64,000 bases of DNA from Poseidonocella pacifica (GTDB taxonomy: Bacteria > Pseudomonadota > Alphaproteobacteria > Rhodobacterales > Rhodobacteraceae), in contig NZ_FOJU01000002.1 in the NCBI RefSeq assembly GCF_900111875.1, forward strand, positions 661,842-725,841. Reading direction: 5' to 3'. Shown one piece after another: positions 17,594 through 26,483 of this stretch. The notes beneath the pieces were generated by a model. It was not told the origin of the DNA and ran no database searches. It saw only the letters and a program-made list of their open reading frames with translations. Made by a program: the position numbers and the translations under genes. How positions within the stretch are numbered: the stretch's first letter is position 1; each line of letters begins with the position of its first letter.

Positions 17594-18530
17594 ACGGCGC
17601 GTGCTCTGGTTGGTCGGCGCGCTGATTGCGCTGTCGGCGCTCTTCCTGCTCTGGCAGCTTCGCGCGCCGATGGGCTTCATCCTGTCGCTGCGCGGCACCA
17701 AGCTTGCCTCCCTGATCCTCGTTGGTGCGGCAACCGGCATCGCGACCGTCCTGTTTCAGACGGTGGCGGGCAACCGCCTGCTGACCCCCGGCATCGTCGG
17801 TTTCGACGCGCTGTTCGTGTTCATCCAGACCGCTCTTGTCCTCAGTCTTGGCGGCATCGGCTATGCGACACTTCCCTCCGTGGCCAAGTTCCTTTTCGAG
17901 ACAGGGGCGCTGGTCGGAACGGGCCTGTTGCTGTTCGGGGGCTTGCTGCTTCGCGACGCGCGCGATCTGACCCGCATGATCCTGACCGGGGTGATCCTCG
18001 GGGTCATGCTGCGGGGCCTGGCCGAGATGATGCAACGCGTCATGGCGCCGTCGGAATTCGCCGTCGTGCAGCAGGCGCTTTTCGCAACCTTCGGCGCGGT
18101 CGATACCAATCAACTCTGGATCGCCGGCGCCTTGCTTGGGGCCGCGACCGTTGCCGCGTTACGTCTTGCCCCGGCTCTTGATGTCGCAGCGCTCGGGCGG
18201 GATCGCGCTCGCTCGCTCGGTCTCGGCTACGATTTTCTGATGCTGCAGGCACTGGCGCTTGTCGCCGTGCTCGTGGCCGTCGCGACCGCGCTGGTTGGGC
18301 CGATGACCTTTCTGGGCCTGCTCGCAGCCAGCCTCGCGCGCGAAATCACGGGCACGCATCGCCATGCCGCCGTTCTGCCTGCCGCGGGCCTCATGGGCGC
18401 GCTGATCCTCGTCGCGGGGCAGTTCGGGTTCGAACGTCTGCTGTCACGCCAATCCGCGCTTGCCGTCATGGTCGAATTCTTCGGCGGGCTTCTTTTCCTG
18501 CTTCTCGTGCTCAGACGGAGGTCCGTATGA
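17586..18530 (+). CDS. Iron-siderophore ABC transporter permease (FecCD family), second
   Basis: A 314-residue FecCD-family permease with about nine hydrophobic segments. The family pattern is seen in LRGTKLASLILVGAATGIA, VAGNRLLTPGIVGFDA and ALVGPMTFLGLLAASLARE (the ATPase-coupling loop). It pairs with the preceding permease as a heterodimer, as in CeuBC-type systems. The ATG at 17586 lies inside the end of the previous gene, and its stop overlaps the ATPase gene by four bases. The long C-terminal hydrophobic stretch ends in an Arg-rich tail. Confidence 0.9.
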   Translation: MVERRVLWLVGALIALSALFLLWQLRAPMGFILSLRGTKLASLILVGAATGIATVLFQTVAGNRLLTPGIVGFDALFVFIQTALVLSLGGIGYATLPSVAKFLFETGALVGTGLLLFGGLLLRDARDLTRMILTGVILGVMLRGLAEMMQRVMAPSEFAVVQQALFATFGAVDTNQLWIAGALLGAATVAALRLAPALDVAALGRDRARSLGLGYDFLMLQALALVAVLVAVATALVGPMTFLGLLAASLAREITGTHRHAAVLPAAGLMGALILVAGQFGFERLLSRQSALAVMVEFFGGLLFLLLVLRRRSV

Positions 18531-19285
18531 TCAAGGTCGAAGGCCTGTCTAAAAACGCAGGAGCTGTAGAGATCCTGAAGGATCTGACGCTGAGCATTCC
18601 GCCCGGAGGCATCACCGCGCTTATCGGACCGAATGGTGCGGGAAAATCCAGCTTGCTTCACTGCATTGCGGGACTCGATCGCCCCACCTCAGGGATGGTG
18701 CGCATCGATGGCACGGATCCGTTCTCCTGTCCCGATCGGGAACGCGCGCGGCACCTTGCGTTTCTGCAGCAGTCACAGCCCGTCGTTCCGCGCCTGACCG
18801 TCCGCGACATGGTGGCGTTCGGGCGCTGGCCCCATCATGGCGGGCGTCCGCGCCCCGAAGATGCCGAAGCGACCGAGCAGGCCTTGCGAGCCTTTGAACT
18901 TGAAGACCTGAGCGAACGCCCCCTCGAAGTACTCTCCGGTGGTCAGCGTCAACGCGCCCTCGTCGCCATGACCTATGCGCAGGCGACCCCGTGGCTCTTG
19001 CTTGATGAACCCCTCAACGCGCTTGACCCGCGCCATGCGCATGACCTGATGCGGCGGCTCAATGATCTGAGCCATGCCGCGGATGAGCGCAGCGTCGTGG
19101 TCGTCCTGCATGATATAAACGCGGCCGCACGCTGGGCAGATCGGATCATCGCCATGAAAGACGGTCGGATCGCCGCGGAGGGGCTGGTTGCAGAGGTGCT
19201 GACCGGCGAAGTGCTTCGGGACCTCTACGATACGCCCTTCGACGTACTTGTCCACGGCGGGCGTCCCCTCGTTGTGACGGTGTGA
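18527..19285 (+). CDS. Iron-siderophore ABC transporter ATP-binding protein
   Basis: A 252-residue ATPase of the FepC/CeuD type. The Walker A motif is GPNGAGKSS (about 35-43), the signature is LSGGQRQRALVAM (about 135), Walker B is WLLLDEPLNALD, and the switch His is in VVLHDINAA. It energises the two permeases encoded before it. It is the last gene of the operon; a strong intrinsic terminator follows about 120 bases downstream. Confidence 0.93.
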   Translation: MIKVEGLSKNAGAVEILKDLTLSIPPGGITALIGPNGAGKSSLLHCIAGLDRPTSGMVRIDGTDPFSCPDRERARHLAFLQQSQPVVPRLTVRDMVAFGRWPHHGGRPRPEDAEATEQALRAFELEDLSERPLEVLSGGQRQRALVAMTYAQATPWLLLDEPLNALDPRHAHDLMRRLNDLSHAADERSVVVVLHDINAAARWADRIIAMKDGRIAAEGLVAEVLTGEVLRDLYDTPFDVLVHGGRPLVVTV

Positions 19286-19408
19286 ACCCGGCCCGAAATT
19301 TCCGAGCAATTTCGTCAAGTTTAGAATGATTCAAAAAGACTTGGCAGCGCTGCGAATCCATGTCATGTTGCTTGTGCAAGCCAGCGCAATGCCAGCCAGC
19401 CAATCATC

Positions 19409-19436
19409 CCCCACTCGTTTTCGAGTGGGGTTTTTT
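19409..19436 (+). terminator. Intrinsic terminator downstream of the siderophore transporter operon
   Basis: A perfect nine-base-pair stem (CCCCACTCG / CGAGTGGGG) with a TTTT loop is followed directly by six Ts at 19431-19436. It is the clearest rho-independent terminator in the window and reads rightward. It may end the transporter operon, or a short RNA starting near 19377 (see findings). Confidence 0.9.
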
Positions 19437-19564
19437 GTTTGTGCAGAGCATATTGCGCAAAGGCTTCGCAACGGGTGCCCATAGGATTGCCGCTTTGACA
19501 CGGGGCATTTATGGTCCGCGTGTAGCCGCCCGAAGTTGGGCGCTCCGACACAACAGGATCCTCC

Positions 19565-20713
19565 GTGACCCGCCACCTGATCCATGCTGAAATCCTTTAC
19601 GACGGAACGGGCGCCCCCCCTCAATCAGAATGCTTGGTCGAGGTTCTGGATGGGCGCATTGTCTCCGTTGGCGAAGCGCCCAGTCCCTTGCCCGCGGAAG
19701 CGCGACGGGAAAAGGTAGTCGCTCCGGGGTTCATTGATCTGCAAATCAACGGCGCGGCGGATGTTCAGTTCAACGACACTCCAACGGCCGAAGCCGCCGC
19801 CCGTATTGCGGCCGGGGCCCGATCAGGTGGCGCGGCGCATATCCTGCCGACATTCATCACGGCTCCGGGTTCCGCCTATCTCGGCGCGATCTCCGCCGTG
19901 CAAGAGGCCCTTGCGCGCCAAATTCCCGGCATTCTGGGCTTGCACCTTGAGGGCCCGTTCCTCTCACCCCTTAAACCCGGCATCCATCCCCAGGATGCCA
20001 TCCGCCCGCTAGAGCCGGACGATATTGCGGCAATTCGTTCCGCGCGCCTCCCGCTTTTGCTGACCCTCGCCCCGGAGGCCCAACCTAGGGAAGCGGTCCG
20101 ACAGCTCTCAGAGGCCGGGGTGGTGGTCTTCGCGGGCCACAGCGCCGCGACCGCAGAGGAGCTCGACGCAGCCGCCCGCGACGGGCTTTCCGGCGTTACC
20201 CATCTGTGGAACGCCATGCCCCCGCCCGAAGGCCGCGCTCCGGGCATTGTGTCCCGCGCGCTCACACATCCGATGCTCTTTGCCGGGATCATCGCCGATG
20301 GTCACCATGTGCATCCTCTCAACCTGACACTCGCGGCCAAGATGATGGCGCAGCGCCTGTTTCTAGTGTCCGATACGATGCGGACCTATGCGGGAACCTC
20401 AACGGAATTCGACCTGCTCGGCACGCAAGTCACCCTCGCCGACGGGCGACTGACCGGCCCGGACGGGCGGCTTGCCGGGGCGCATCTAGGGATGGACGAT
20501 GCGGTGCGTTTCATGGTGGCGCATACCGGCGTCGAACCCGAAACCGCGATCGCAATGGCAACCTCAACCCCCGCGCGCGCAATGCGCCAGCAGGAGCATC
20601 TGGGCCGCATCGCACCGGGGTTTCGGGCCAGCCTGACCTTCCTCGACGTCGATCTGCGGGCAAAAGGCGGGATGGTCGACGGCCGATTTTTCGAAGACCT
20701 GCCCGCGATCTAA
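19565..20713 (+). CDS. nagA: N-acetylglucosamine-6-phosphate deacetylase
   Basis: A 382-residue amidohydrolase that removes acetate from GlcNAc-6-phosphate in amino-sugar catabolism. It shows the NagA pattern: APGFIDLQINGAADVQFND, the metal-ligand Glu in GLHLEGPFLSP, His in FAGHSAA, His in THLWNAMPPPEGR, and the catalytic Asp in FLVSDTM. The start is a GTG at 19565. No nagB, transporter or kinase gene is adjacent, so it appears as a single gene. Its TAA stop overlaps the stop of the convergent uxuA gene by four bases. Confidence 0.92.
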   Translation: MTRHLIHAEILYDGTGAPPQSECLVEVLDGRIVSVGEAPSPLPAEARREKVVAPGFIDLQINGAADVQFNDTPTAEAAARIAAGARSGGAAHILPTFITAPGSAYLGAISAVQEALARQIPGILGLHLEGPFLSPLKPGIHPQDAIRPLEPDDIAAIRSARLPLLLTLAPEAQPREAVRQLSEAGVVVFAGHSAATAEELDAAARDGLSGVTHLWNAMPPPEGRAPGIVSRALTHPMLFAGIIADGHHVHPLNLTLAAKMMAQRLFLVSDTMRTYAGTSTEFDLLGTQVTLADGRLTGPDGRLAGAHLGMDDAVRFMVAHTGVEPETAIAMATSTPARAMRQQEHLGRIAPGFRASLTFLDVDLRAKGGMVDGRFFEDLPAI

Positions 20714-21915
20714 CCGTTCGCTGCTGTCAGCGCGGCGATGACCCCGCGCAACTCTGCCAATCCTTTCAGACGCCCGATGGCCGGATAGCCCGGTTGCGCG
20801 TTCCGATCATGATCGTCGAGGATATTCTGTCCGTGATCTGGCCGGAACGGGATTCCCCAATCCGATCGCCCCGAAGCGCGGCGGCGCGTTTCCTCTGCCA
20901 GAACGGCCCGCACGAGCGCCACCATATCTGTATCACCGCTCAGATGCTCATCCTCGAAGAAGGATCCCCGGATCCCCTGCCCTTCCCGCCTGACATTTCG
21001 CAAGTGCAGGAAGTGAACGCGATCCCCGAGCCGTCTCATCATCCCCGGCAGGTCATTGTCGGAGCGTACGCCCAGAGACCCTGAACACAGCGTCAGGCCG
21101 TTGGCGGGGCTATCGACCGCATCAAGGATCGCCCGACAGTGTGTTTCGGTCGACATGATGCGCGGCAGACCAAGCAGCGGAAAGGGCGGATCGTCAGGGT
21201 GACAGCACAGCCGGAGTCCGAGGGACTCGGCAGTCGGGACGACCTCAGTCAGAAAGTCGATGAAATGGCCCCGGAGACGGTCCTCCGAGATCGTGTCGTA
21301 TTCGTGAAGATGTTGCCGCACGTCGTCCAGCGAGAACTTCTCCGCAGCGCCGGGCAAGCCGAAGACAACGTTTCCTGAAAGCTGTTCGCGCGCGGTTTCG
21401 TCCATCTCTTCATACCGGCGGCGGGCGGCCTCGCGCAGATCAGGCTCGTAATCGGCCTCGACCCCGTCGCGAGACAGGATGAACAAATCGAAGGCCGCAA
21501 AGTCGACCAGGTCGAACCGCATGCAAGTGGCCCCGTTCGGGCGACGCCATGACAGATCCGTGCGGGTCCAGTCGAGAACGGGCATGAAGTTGTAACAGAC
21601 CGTCTCGATCCCTGCATCGGCAAGGTTGTGAAGCGACATGCGCCACGCCTCCAGATGGGCGCGCCATTCGCCCTTTTGCTTCTTGATGTCCTCCGACACG
21701 GGCAAGCTTTCCACAACGTCCCAAGTCAGGCCGGAGGGGGTGCCATCGCGAAAGGTCGCAACCTCTCGCTGCCGCTGTGCGATGTCGTCGGCCCGCCATT
21801 CCGTTCCGGTTGGAACATGGTGCAACGCCGTGACGATACCGGTGGCGCCTGCCTGCGCGATATCATCCGTGGAGACCTGATCGGCGGGGCCGAACCAGCG
21901 CCAAGTTTGCTTCAT
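20710..21915 (-). CDS. uxuA: Mannonate dehydratase
   Basis: A 401-residue TIM-barrel enzyme converting D-mannonate to 2-keto-3-deoxygluconate in hexuronate breakdown. The beginning (MKQTWRWFGPADQVS), VCYNFMPVLDWTRTDL, CCHPDDPPFPLLGLPRI, the metal-binding CSGSLGVR and HFLHLRNV, and FRPDHGQ near the end are all UxuA hallmarks. The ATG at 21915 is followed on the other side by a 187-base divergent region shared with acuI. No uxuB or uronate isomerase gene is adjacent. Confidence 0.93.
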   Translation of the reverse strand: MKQTWRWFGPADQVSTDDIAQAGATGIVTALHHVPTGTEWRADDIAQRQREVATFRDGTPSGLTWDVVESLPVSEDIKKQKGEWRAHLEAWRMSLHNLADAGIETVCYNFMPVLDWTRTDLSWRRPNGATCMRFDLVDFAAFDLFILSRDGVEADYEPDLREAARRRYEEMDETAREQLSGNVVFGLPGAAEKFSLDDVRQHLHEYDTISEDRLRGHFIDFLTEVVPTAESLGLRLCCHPDDPPFPLLGLPRIMSTETHCRAILDAVDSPANGLTLCSGSLGVRSDNDLPGMMRRLGDRVHFLHLRNVRREGQGIRGSFFEDEHLSGDTDMVALVRAVLAEETRRRASGRSDWGIPFRPDHGQNILDDHDRNAQPGYPAIGRLKGLAELRGVIAALTAANG

Positions 21916-22102
21916 TGCCGATCCTTTCCTTGCTGATGCCTTCTGTATCAGATGACGAATATGGATGGTAGTATGGAAGTATGCCAGAGAGCGATATCGT
22001 AAAGCATCGGTTTAATGCGTCCCTCATAATCGATATATCTCGGGGCAAATCACTGCGGTCCGCGCCCGGACCGCGATGAGCCATAGGGAGAGGGAGACTC
22101 AG

Positions 22103-23089
22103 ATGTTCAGAGCCGTGCTTGTCGAAAAGTCCGAAGAGGGCCAGACCACCGCCAGCGTTCAGGAGATCGAAGAGGATCGCTTGCCTGAAGGGGACGTCAC
22201 TGTTGACGTCGAATATTCGACCGTCAACTACAAGGACGGATTGTGCATCGGGCCGGGGGGCGGGCTGGTACGGGCCTATCCCCATGTCCCGGGAATAGAC
22301 TTCGCTGGGACCGTCACAAGCTCAGACGATGCGCGCTACAGCCCCGGGGACAAGGTGGTTCTGACTGGCTGGCGTGTCGGCGAAAATCGCTGGGGCGGCT
22401 ATGCGGAGAAGGCACGGGTCAAGGCGGATATGCTCGTTCCGCTGCCCAAGGGCCTTGATACCCGTCAGGCGATGGCCGTGGGCACGGCGGGCTTTACCGC
22501 GATGCTGGCGGTCATGGCGCTCGAAGATCACGGGATCAAGGACGGTCCCGTCCTCGTGACCGGCGCGGCGGGCGGCGTCGGGTCGGTCGCAACTGCAATT
22601 CTCGCACATCTCGGCCATGAGGTGGCGGCCGTGACGGGGCGTGCCGAACAGGAAGACTATTTGCGCGATCTCGGCGCGACCCAGATCGTTCCCCGCGCGG
22701 ATCTCAGCGAGACCACCCGCAAGCCCCTTGAGGCGGAGATGTGGGGTGGGTGCGTGGACGCCGTTGCGGGCGTGATGCTCGGGCGCGTTCTCAAACAGAT
22801 CAAATACGGCGGGTCGGTCGCGGCCATCGGACTGGCAGGAGGTGCGGCGATCGAGGGCGCGCTCATCACCCCGTTCATTCTGCGCGGCGTGAATCTGCTT
22901 GGGATCGACAGCGTGATGCAACCCTACGACGCTCGCTTGCGCGCATGGGAACGTATCGCGCGGGATCTGCCTATGGAGAAGCTCGAAAAGATGGTGCAGC
23001 CGGCGACGCTTGCCGACTTGCCACAGCTTGGAGCGGATATTCTCAAGGGCAAGGTAAAGGGCCGCGTGGTCGTGGATGTGCGCGCCTGA
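22103..23089 (+). CDS. acuI: Acrylyl-CoA reductase (AcuI-type, NADPH-dependent)
   Basis: A 328-residue zinc-free medium-chain reductase. The nucleotide-binding site is VLVTGAAGGVGSVATAIL (about 152-169). The N-terminal half has the YhdH/AcuI pattern VEYSTVNYKDGLCI and YPHVPGIDFAGTV, and GYAEKARVKAD follows. AcuI reduces acrylyl-CoA to propionyl-CoA and protects DMSP-degrading roseobacters from acrylate toxicity; that function is established for the family. No DMSP lyase or demethylase gene is adjacent. The ATG at 22103 has AGGGAG six bases upstream; an in-frame ATG 27 bases earlier lacks this. Confidence 0.88.
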   Translation: MFRAVLVEKSEEGQTTASVQEIEEDRLPEGDVTVDVEYSTVNYKDGLCIGPGGGLVRAYPHVPGIDFAGTVTSSDDARYSPGDKVVLTGWRVGENRWGGYAEKARVKADMLVPLPKGLDTRQAMAVGTAGFTAMLAVMALEDHGIKDGPVLVTGAAGGVGSVATAILAHLGHEVAAVTGRAEQEDYLRDLGATQIVPRADLSETTRKPLEAEMWGGCVDAVAGVMLGRVLKQIKYGGSVAAIGLAGGAAIEGALITPFILRGVNLLGIDSVMQPYDARLRAWERIARDLPMEKLEKMVQPATLADLPQLGADILKGKVKGRVVVDVRA

Positions 23090-23174
23090 TGCAGTGACGA
23101 GCGGGGCCGAAGGGGGGGGTACTGACTGCAATCCCGGCCTCTTCGCCGCCGGACCTGCGCTTGCCATCTGAGCC

Positions 23175-26100
23175 TCAGTGGAAATCCCGGCTCGGAAAGA
23201 GGCGTTTGGCCTGATCCCGAGGGTGCATGGCCCGCGCGGGGTAGCGCGGTGCCCGGGGCGCGTCGTCGGCTTGCGGCTGAGTGATCCCCACCGCCTCATC
23301 CATCGGGTGACCCAGTTCGGAGAGGCAGTGCGAAAGATCCTCGATCTGTTCCGCAATCACATGCACGACGATGCCTTCGCGCTGAATCTGGCCAGTGACC
23401 CGCAAGAGCCGCCCTCCCATCACAGTCCGGCGAAAACGCTCATACACCTTGGGCCAAACGACCACATTCGACACGCCCGTCTCATCTTCCAACGTCAGGA
23501 AAATCACCCCTGAGGAAGTGCCCGGACGCTGGCGCGTGATAACAAGACCGCAGATGCACGTCCGCCCCAGCGGTGCATCGGCAAGCGTCTCATGGGGCAG
23601 GATGCCCGGGATCACAGGGCGCAGCAACTCCATCGGATGGGCCCGAAGCGTGAGCCGCATGGAGACGTAATCCTCTACCACCTCCTCACCCAGATGGGCG
23701 GGGGGCAACACGACGTCCGGCTCTCGGAGGCCTTCGCCATCCAACGGGTTGGCGAAAAGCGGCAAGGGCGCGGGCGCACGGATTGCGCGGACCTGCCAGA
23801 GAGCATCGCGCCGCGTGAAGCCCATCGCCCCGAAAGCATCGGCCTCGGCAAGCCGCTCAAGGACCGACGGGCCGATCCCCGCCCGCAACCAGAGGCTCTC
23901 CGGATCGGGATAGCCATTGCCGCGAGCCGCCGCGATCCAGCCTGCGTCCTCTTCCCGGAAGCCCTTGATCTGGCGGAACCCGAGCCGCAGCGCCAGCGCC
24001 CCATCAGCCCGCCGTTCCAGCAGGTTGTCCCATGCGCTATGGTTGACGCAGATGGGGCGCACCTCCACCCCGTGTTCGCGCATGTCGCGTACGATCTGGG
24101 CCGGGGCGTAAAACCCCATCGGCTGGGAGTTGAGCAGCGCACAGCCAAAGATCGCCGGGTGATGGCATTTAAGCCATGAGGAAACGTAGGTCAGCATGGC
24201 AAAGGCCGCCGCGTGGCTCTCGGGGAAGCCGTAATCGGCGAACCCCTCGATCTGGGAAAAGCACTGTTCGGATACGTCGCGCGTATATCCGTTGCGCGCC
24301 ATCCCCTCGAGGAACCGCTCCCGGTGCGCCCCGATTGTGCCCATTCGGCGGAAGGAGGCGATAGACCGGCGCAGGCGATCCGCCTCTTCTGCCGAGAACC
24401 CCGCCCCAACCACCGCGATCTGCATCGCCTGTTCCTGAAACAGGGGCACACCCAGCGTGCGTTTGGTCACCTCCTCCAGAGCGGAGCCGAAAGGTTCGGG
24501 CCTCTCCATTCCCTGACGGCGGCGGATATAAGGTTGAACCATGCCGCCCTGAATCGGTCCGGGGCGGACAATGGCCACCTCGATCACCAGATCATAGAAG
24601 GTGCGTGGGCGCATTCGGGGCAGAAAGTTCATCTGCGCCCGGCTCTCCACCTGAAACACGCCCACCGCATCAGCGACGCAGAGCATGTCATAGGTCGGCG
24701 CATCCTCTTGGGGCACGGTATCGAGAGTGTGGGTGATCTTCTCGTGTTGCGCCAGCAAATCGAAGGATTTGCGGATACAGGTCAGCATCCCCAGAGAGAG
24801 CACATCGACCTTCAGTATGCCGAGCGCGTCGATATCATCCTTGTCCCATTCGATGATCGTGCGATCCTCCATCGCGGCATTCTCGATGGGGCAAAGCTCA
24901 TCAAGCCGGCCCTTGGTCATGACGAAGCCGCCCACATGCTGACTCAGGTGACGCGGGAAACCGATGATCTCCCCGATGAGGCGCAGCGTCTGCGCCAGCC
25001 GCCTGTCAGAAGGATCAAGGCCGAGTTCGCGCACCCTGTCCGGATCCGCACCACCCTCCGACATGCCCCAGATCTGTCCCGAGAGGCTGGCCGTGACATC
25101 CTGCGACAGGCCCATGACCTTACCCACCTCCCGGATCGCGGCCCGCGAACGGAAATGAATGACCGTGGCGCAAAGCCCTGCACGCTCTCTCCCGTAGCGG
25201 GCATAGATCCACTGGATGATTTCTTCGCGGCGTTCATGTTCGAAATCGACGTCAATATCCGGTGGCTCCCCCCGATAACGCGAAATGAACCTCTCGAAGA
25301 CCATGCCGATCATGTCGGGGGACACATCGGTCACCCCAAGCAGATAGCACAGGATGGAATTGGCTGCGGAACCTCGCCCCTGACAGAGGATGCCGCGTGA
25401 ACGTGCCTCGGCCACGATGTCATGCACAGTGAGGAAATAGGCGGCAAAGCCCAGTTCCTCCACGAGGGCCAACTCCTTGCCCATGAGCGCATAGGTCCGC
25501 GCAGGCGCGCCATCCGGATAACGCCGCTTCAGCCCCTCCTGCACCAACCGCTCCAGCCGCGCCTGCGGCGCCTCACCCCCCGACACCTCGTCAGGGTATT
25601 CATAGCTGAGTTCGCTCAGGCAGAAAGAACAGCGGGCGGCGATTTCCAATGTCCGGCGCAATGCTCCGGGATAGGCGTGAAAGACGCGCGCCATATCGGC
25701 ATGTCCCTTGAGCCGGCGTTCGGCATTGGGCAGGGCGCGGGTTCCGATCTCGTCGATGGAGATATGCTCGCGCATGCAGGTCAGTACATCGGCCATCTGG
25801 CGGCGCGAGGCCCGATGCATCAATACGTCACCCACCGCCACCATCGGCGCTGATGTCCGCTGGGCGAGATGGGCGCAGGCCCGCAGATAGGCCTGATCGG
25901 AGCCGTCATAGCGCGGCGCGGCCCCGAGAAAGACCTGTCCGGGAAAGCGGCGCTGCACCCGCTGGATGGGGACGGCGGCCTCCCGCAACGCGCAACGGGG
26001 GAGGGCGATCAGGATCATGCCCGCCCCTCCCTCCAGCAGATCTTGCAGGTCGAGATGGCAATTCCCCTTTTCCGCCCGGAGCTTGCCTTGTGAGAGCAGG

Positions 26101-26483
26101 CGGCTGAGCCGACTATAGGCGGCGCGATCCTGCGGCAGGGCGAGCCAGTCGACCGGGCTGTCGCGGAGCACGAGCCGGCAACCGATGATCAACTTGGGCA
26201 AGGGACAGGCCGGGGGGCGGGCGATATCTTCGGGATTGCCGATTTCCTGCCGTGAACAGGGATCGGTTTGATGTTGCGAGCGGATGCGGATCATTGCCTG
26301 CGTCTCTTCCCGCAGGGTCTTGAGCGCCGAATAGGCCCGTACCACGCCCGCCAGCGAATTGCGGTCGGTGATCGCGATGGCCGCAAGGCCCAGTTCGGCG
26401 GCGCGGGATACCAGTTCCTCGGGGTGCGAGGCGCCGGTCAGAAAGGTGAAATTCGAGGTCACGCAAAGCTCGGCATAGGCCAT
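23175..26483 (-). CDS. dnaE2: Error-prone DNA polymerase III alpha subunit DnaE2
   Basis: A 1102-residue C-family polymerase, the replicative part of the ImuA-ImuB-DnaE2 mutasome, which copies past DNA lesions with mutations. The PHP domain begins at once (YAELCVTSNFTFLTGASHPEELV). The palm aspartates lie in PPDIDVDFEHERREE, and the segment FERFISRYRGEP is typical of the family. Helix-hairpin-helix and OB-fold regions follow, the last as GLVITRQRPGTSSGVIFLTLEDETG. The ATG at 26483 was chosen because homology begins there and it shares one base with the imuB stop (TGATG); the frame stays open upstream without homology. Confidence 0.95.
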   Translation of the reverse strand: MAYAELCVTSNFTFLTGASHPEELVSRAAELGLAAIAITDRNSLAGVVRAYSALKTLREETQAMIRIRSQHQTDPCSRQEIGNPEDIARPPACPLPKLIIGCRLVLRDSPVDWLALPQDRAAYSRLSRLLSQGKLRAEKGNCHLDLQDLLEGGAGMILIALPRCALREAAVPIQRVQRRFPGQVFLGAAPRYDGSDQAYLRACAHLAQRTSAPMVAVGDVLMHRASRRQMADVLTCMREHISIDEIGTRALPNAERRLKGHADMARVFHAYPGALRRTLEIAARCSFCLSELSYEYPDEVSGGEAPQARLERLVQEGLKRRYPDGAPARTYALMGKELALVEELGFAAYFLTVHDIVAEARSRGILCQGRGSAANSILCYLLGVTDVSPDMIGMVFERFISRYRGEPPDIDVDFEHERREEIIQWIYARYGRERAGLCATVIHFRSRAAIREVGKVMGLSQDVTASLSGQIWGMSEGGADPDRVRELGLDPSDRRLAQTLRLIGEIIGFPRHLSQHVGGFVMTKGRLDELCPIENAAMEDRTIIEWDKDDIDALGILKVDVLSLGMLTCIRKSFDLLAQHEKITHTLDTVPQEDAPTYDMLCVADAVGVFQVESRAQMNFLPRMRPRTFYDLVIEVAIVRPGPIQGGMVQPYIRRRQGMERPEPFGSALEEVTKRTLGVPLFQEQAMQIAVVGAGFSAEEADRLRRSIASFRRMGTIGAHRERFLEGMARNGYTRDVSEQCFSQIEGFADYGFPESHAAAFAMLTYVSSWLKCHHPAIFGCALLNSQPMGFYAPAQIVRDMREHGVEVRPICVNHSAWDNLLERRADGALALRLGFRQIKGFREEDAGWIAAARGNGYPDPESLWLRAGIGPSVLERLAEADAFGAMGFTRRDALWQVRAIRAPAPLPLFANPLDGEGLREPDVVLPPAHLGEEVVEDYVSMRLTLRAHPMELLRPVIPGILPHETLADAPLGRTCICGLVITRQRPGTSSGVIFLTLEDETGVSNVVVWPKVYERFRRTVMGGRLLRVTGQIQREGIVVHVIAEQIEDLSHCLSELGHPMDEAVGITQPQADDAPRAPRYPARAMHPRDQAKRLFPSRDFH

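Noticed and set aside
21916..22102. GntR (UxuR-type) operator between uxuA and acuI
   Set aside because: The GTATG-GAA-GTATG string is a direct repeat, not the palindrome expected; no confident site.
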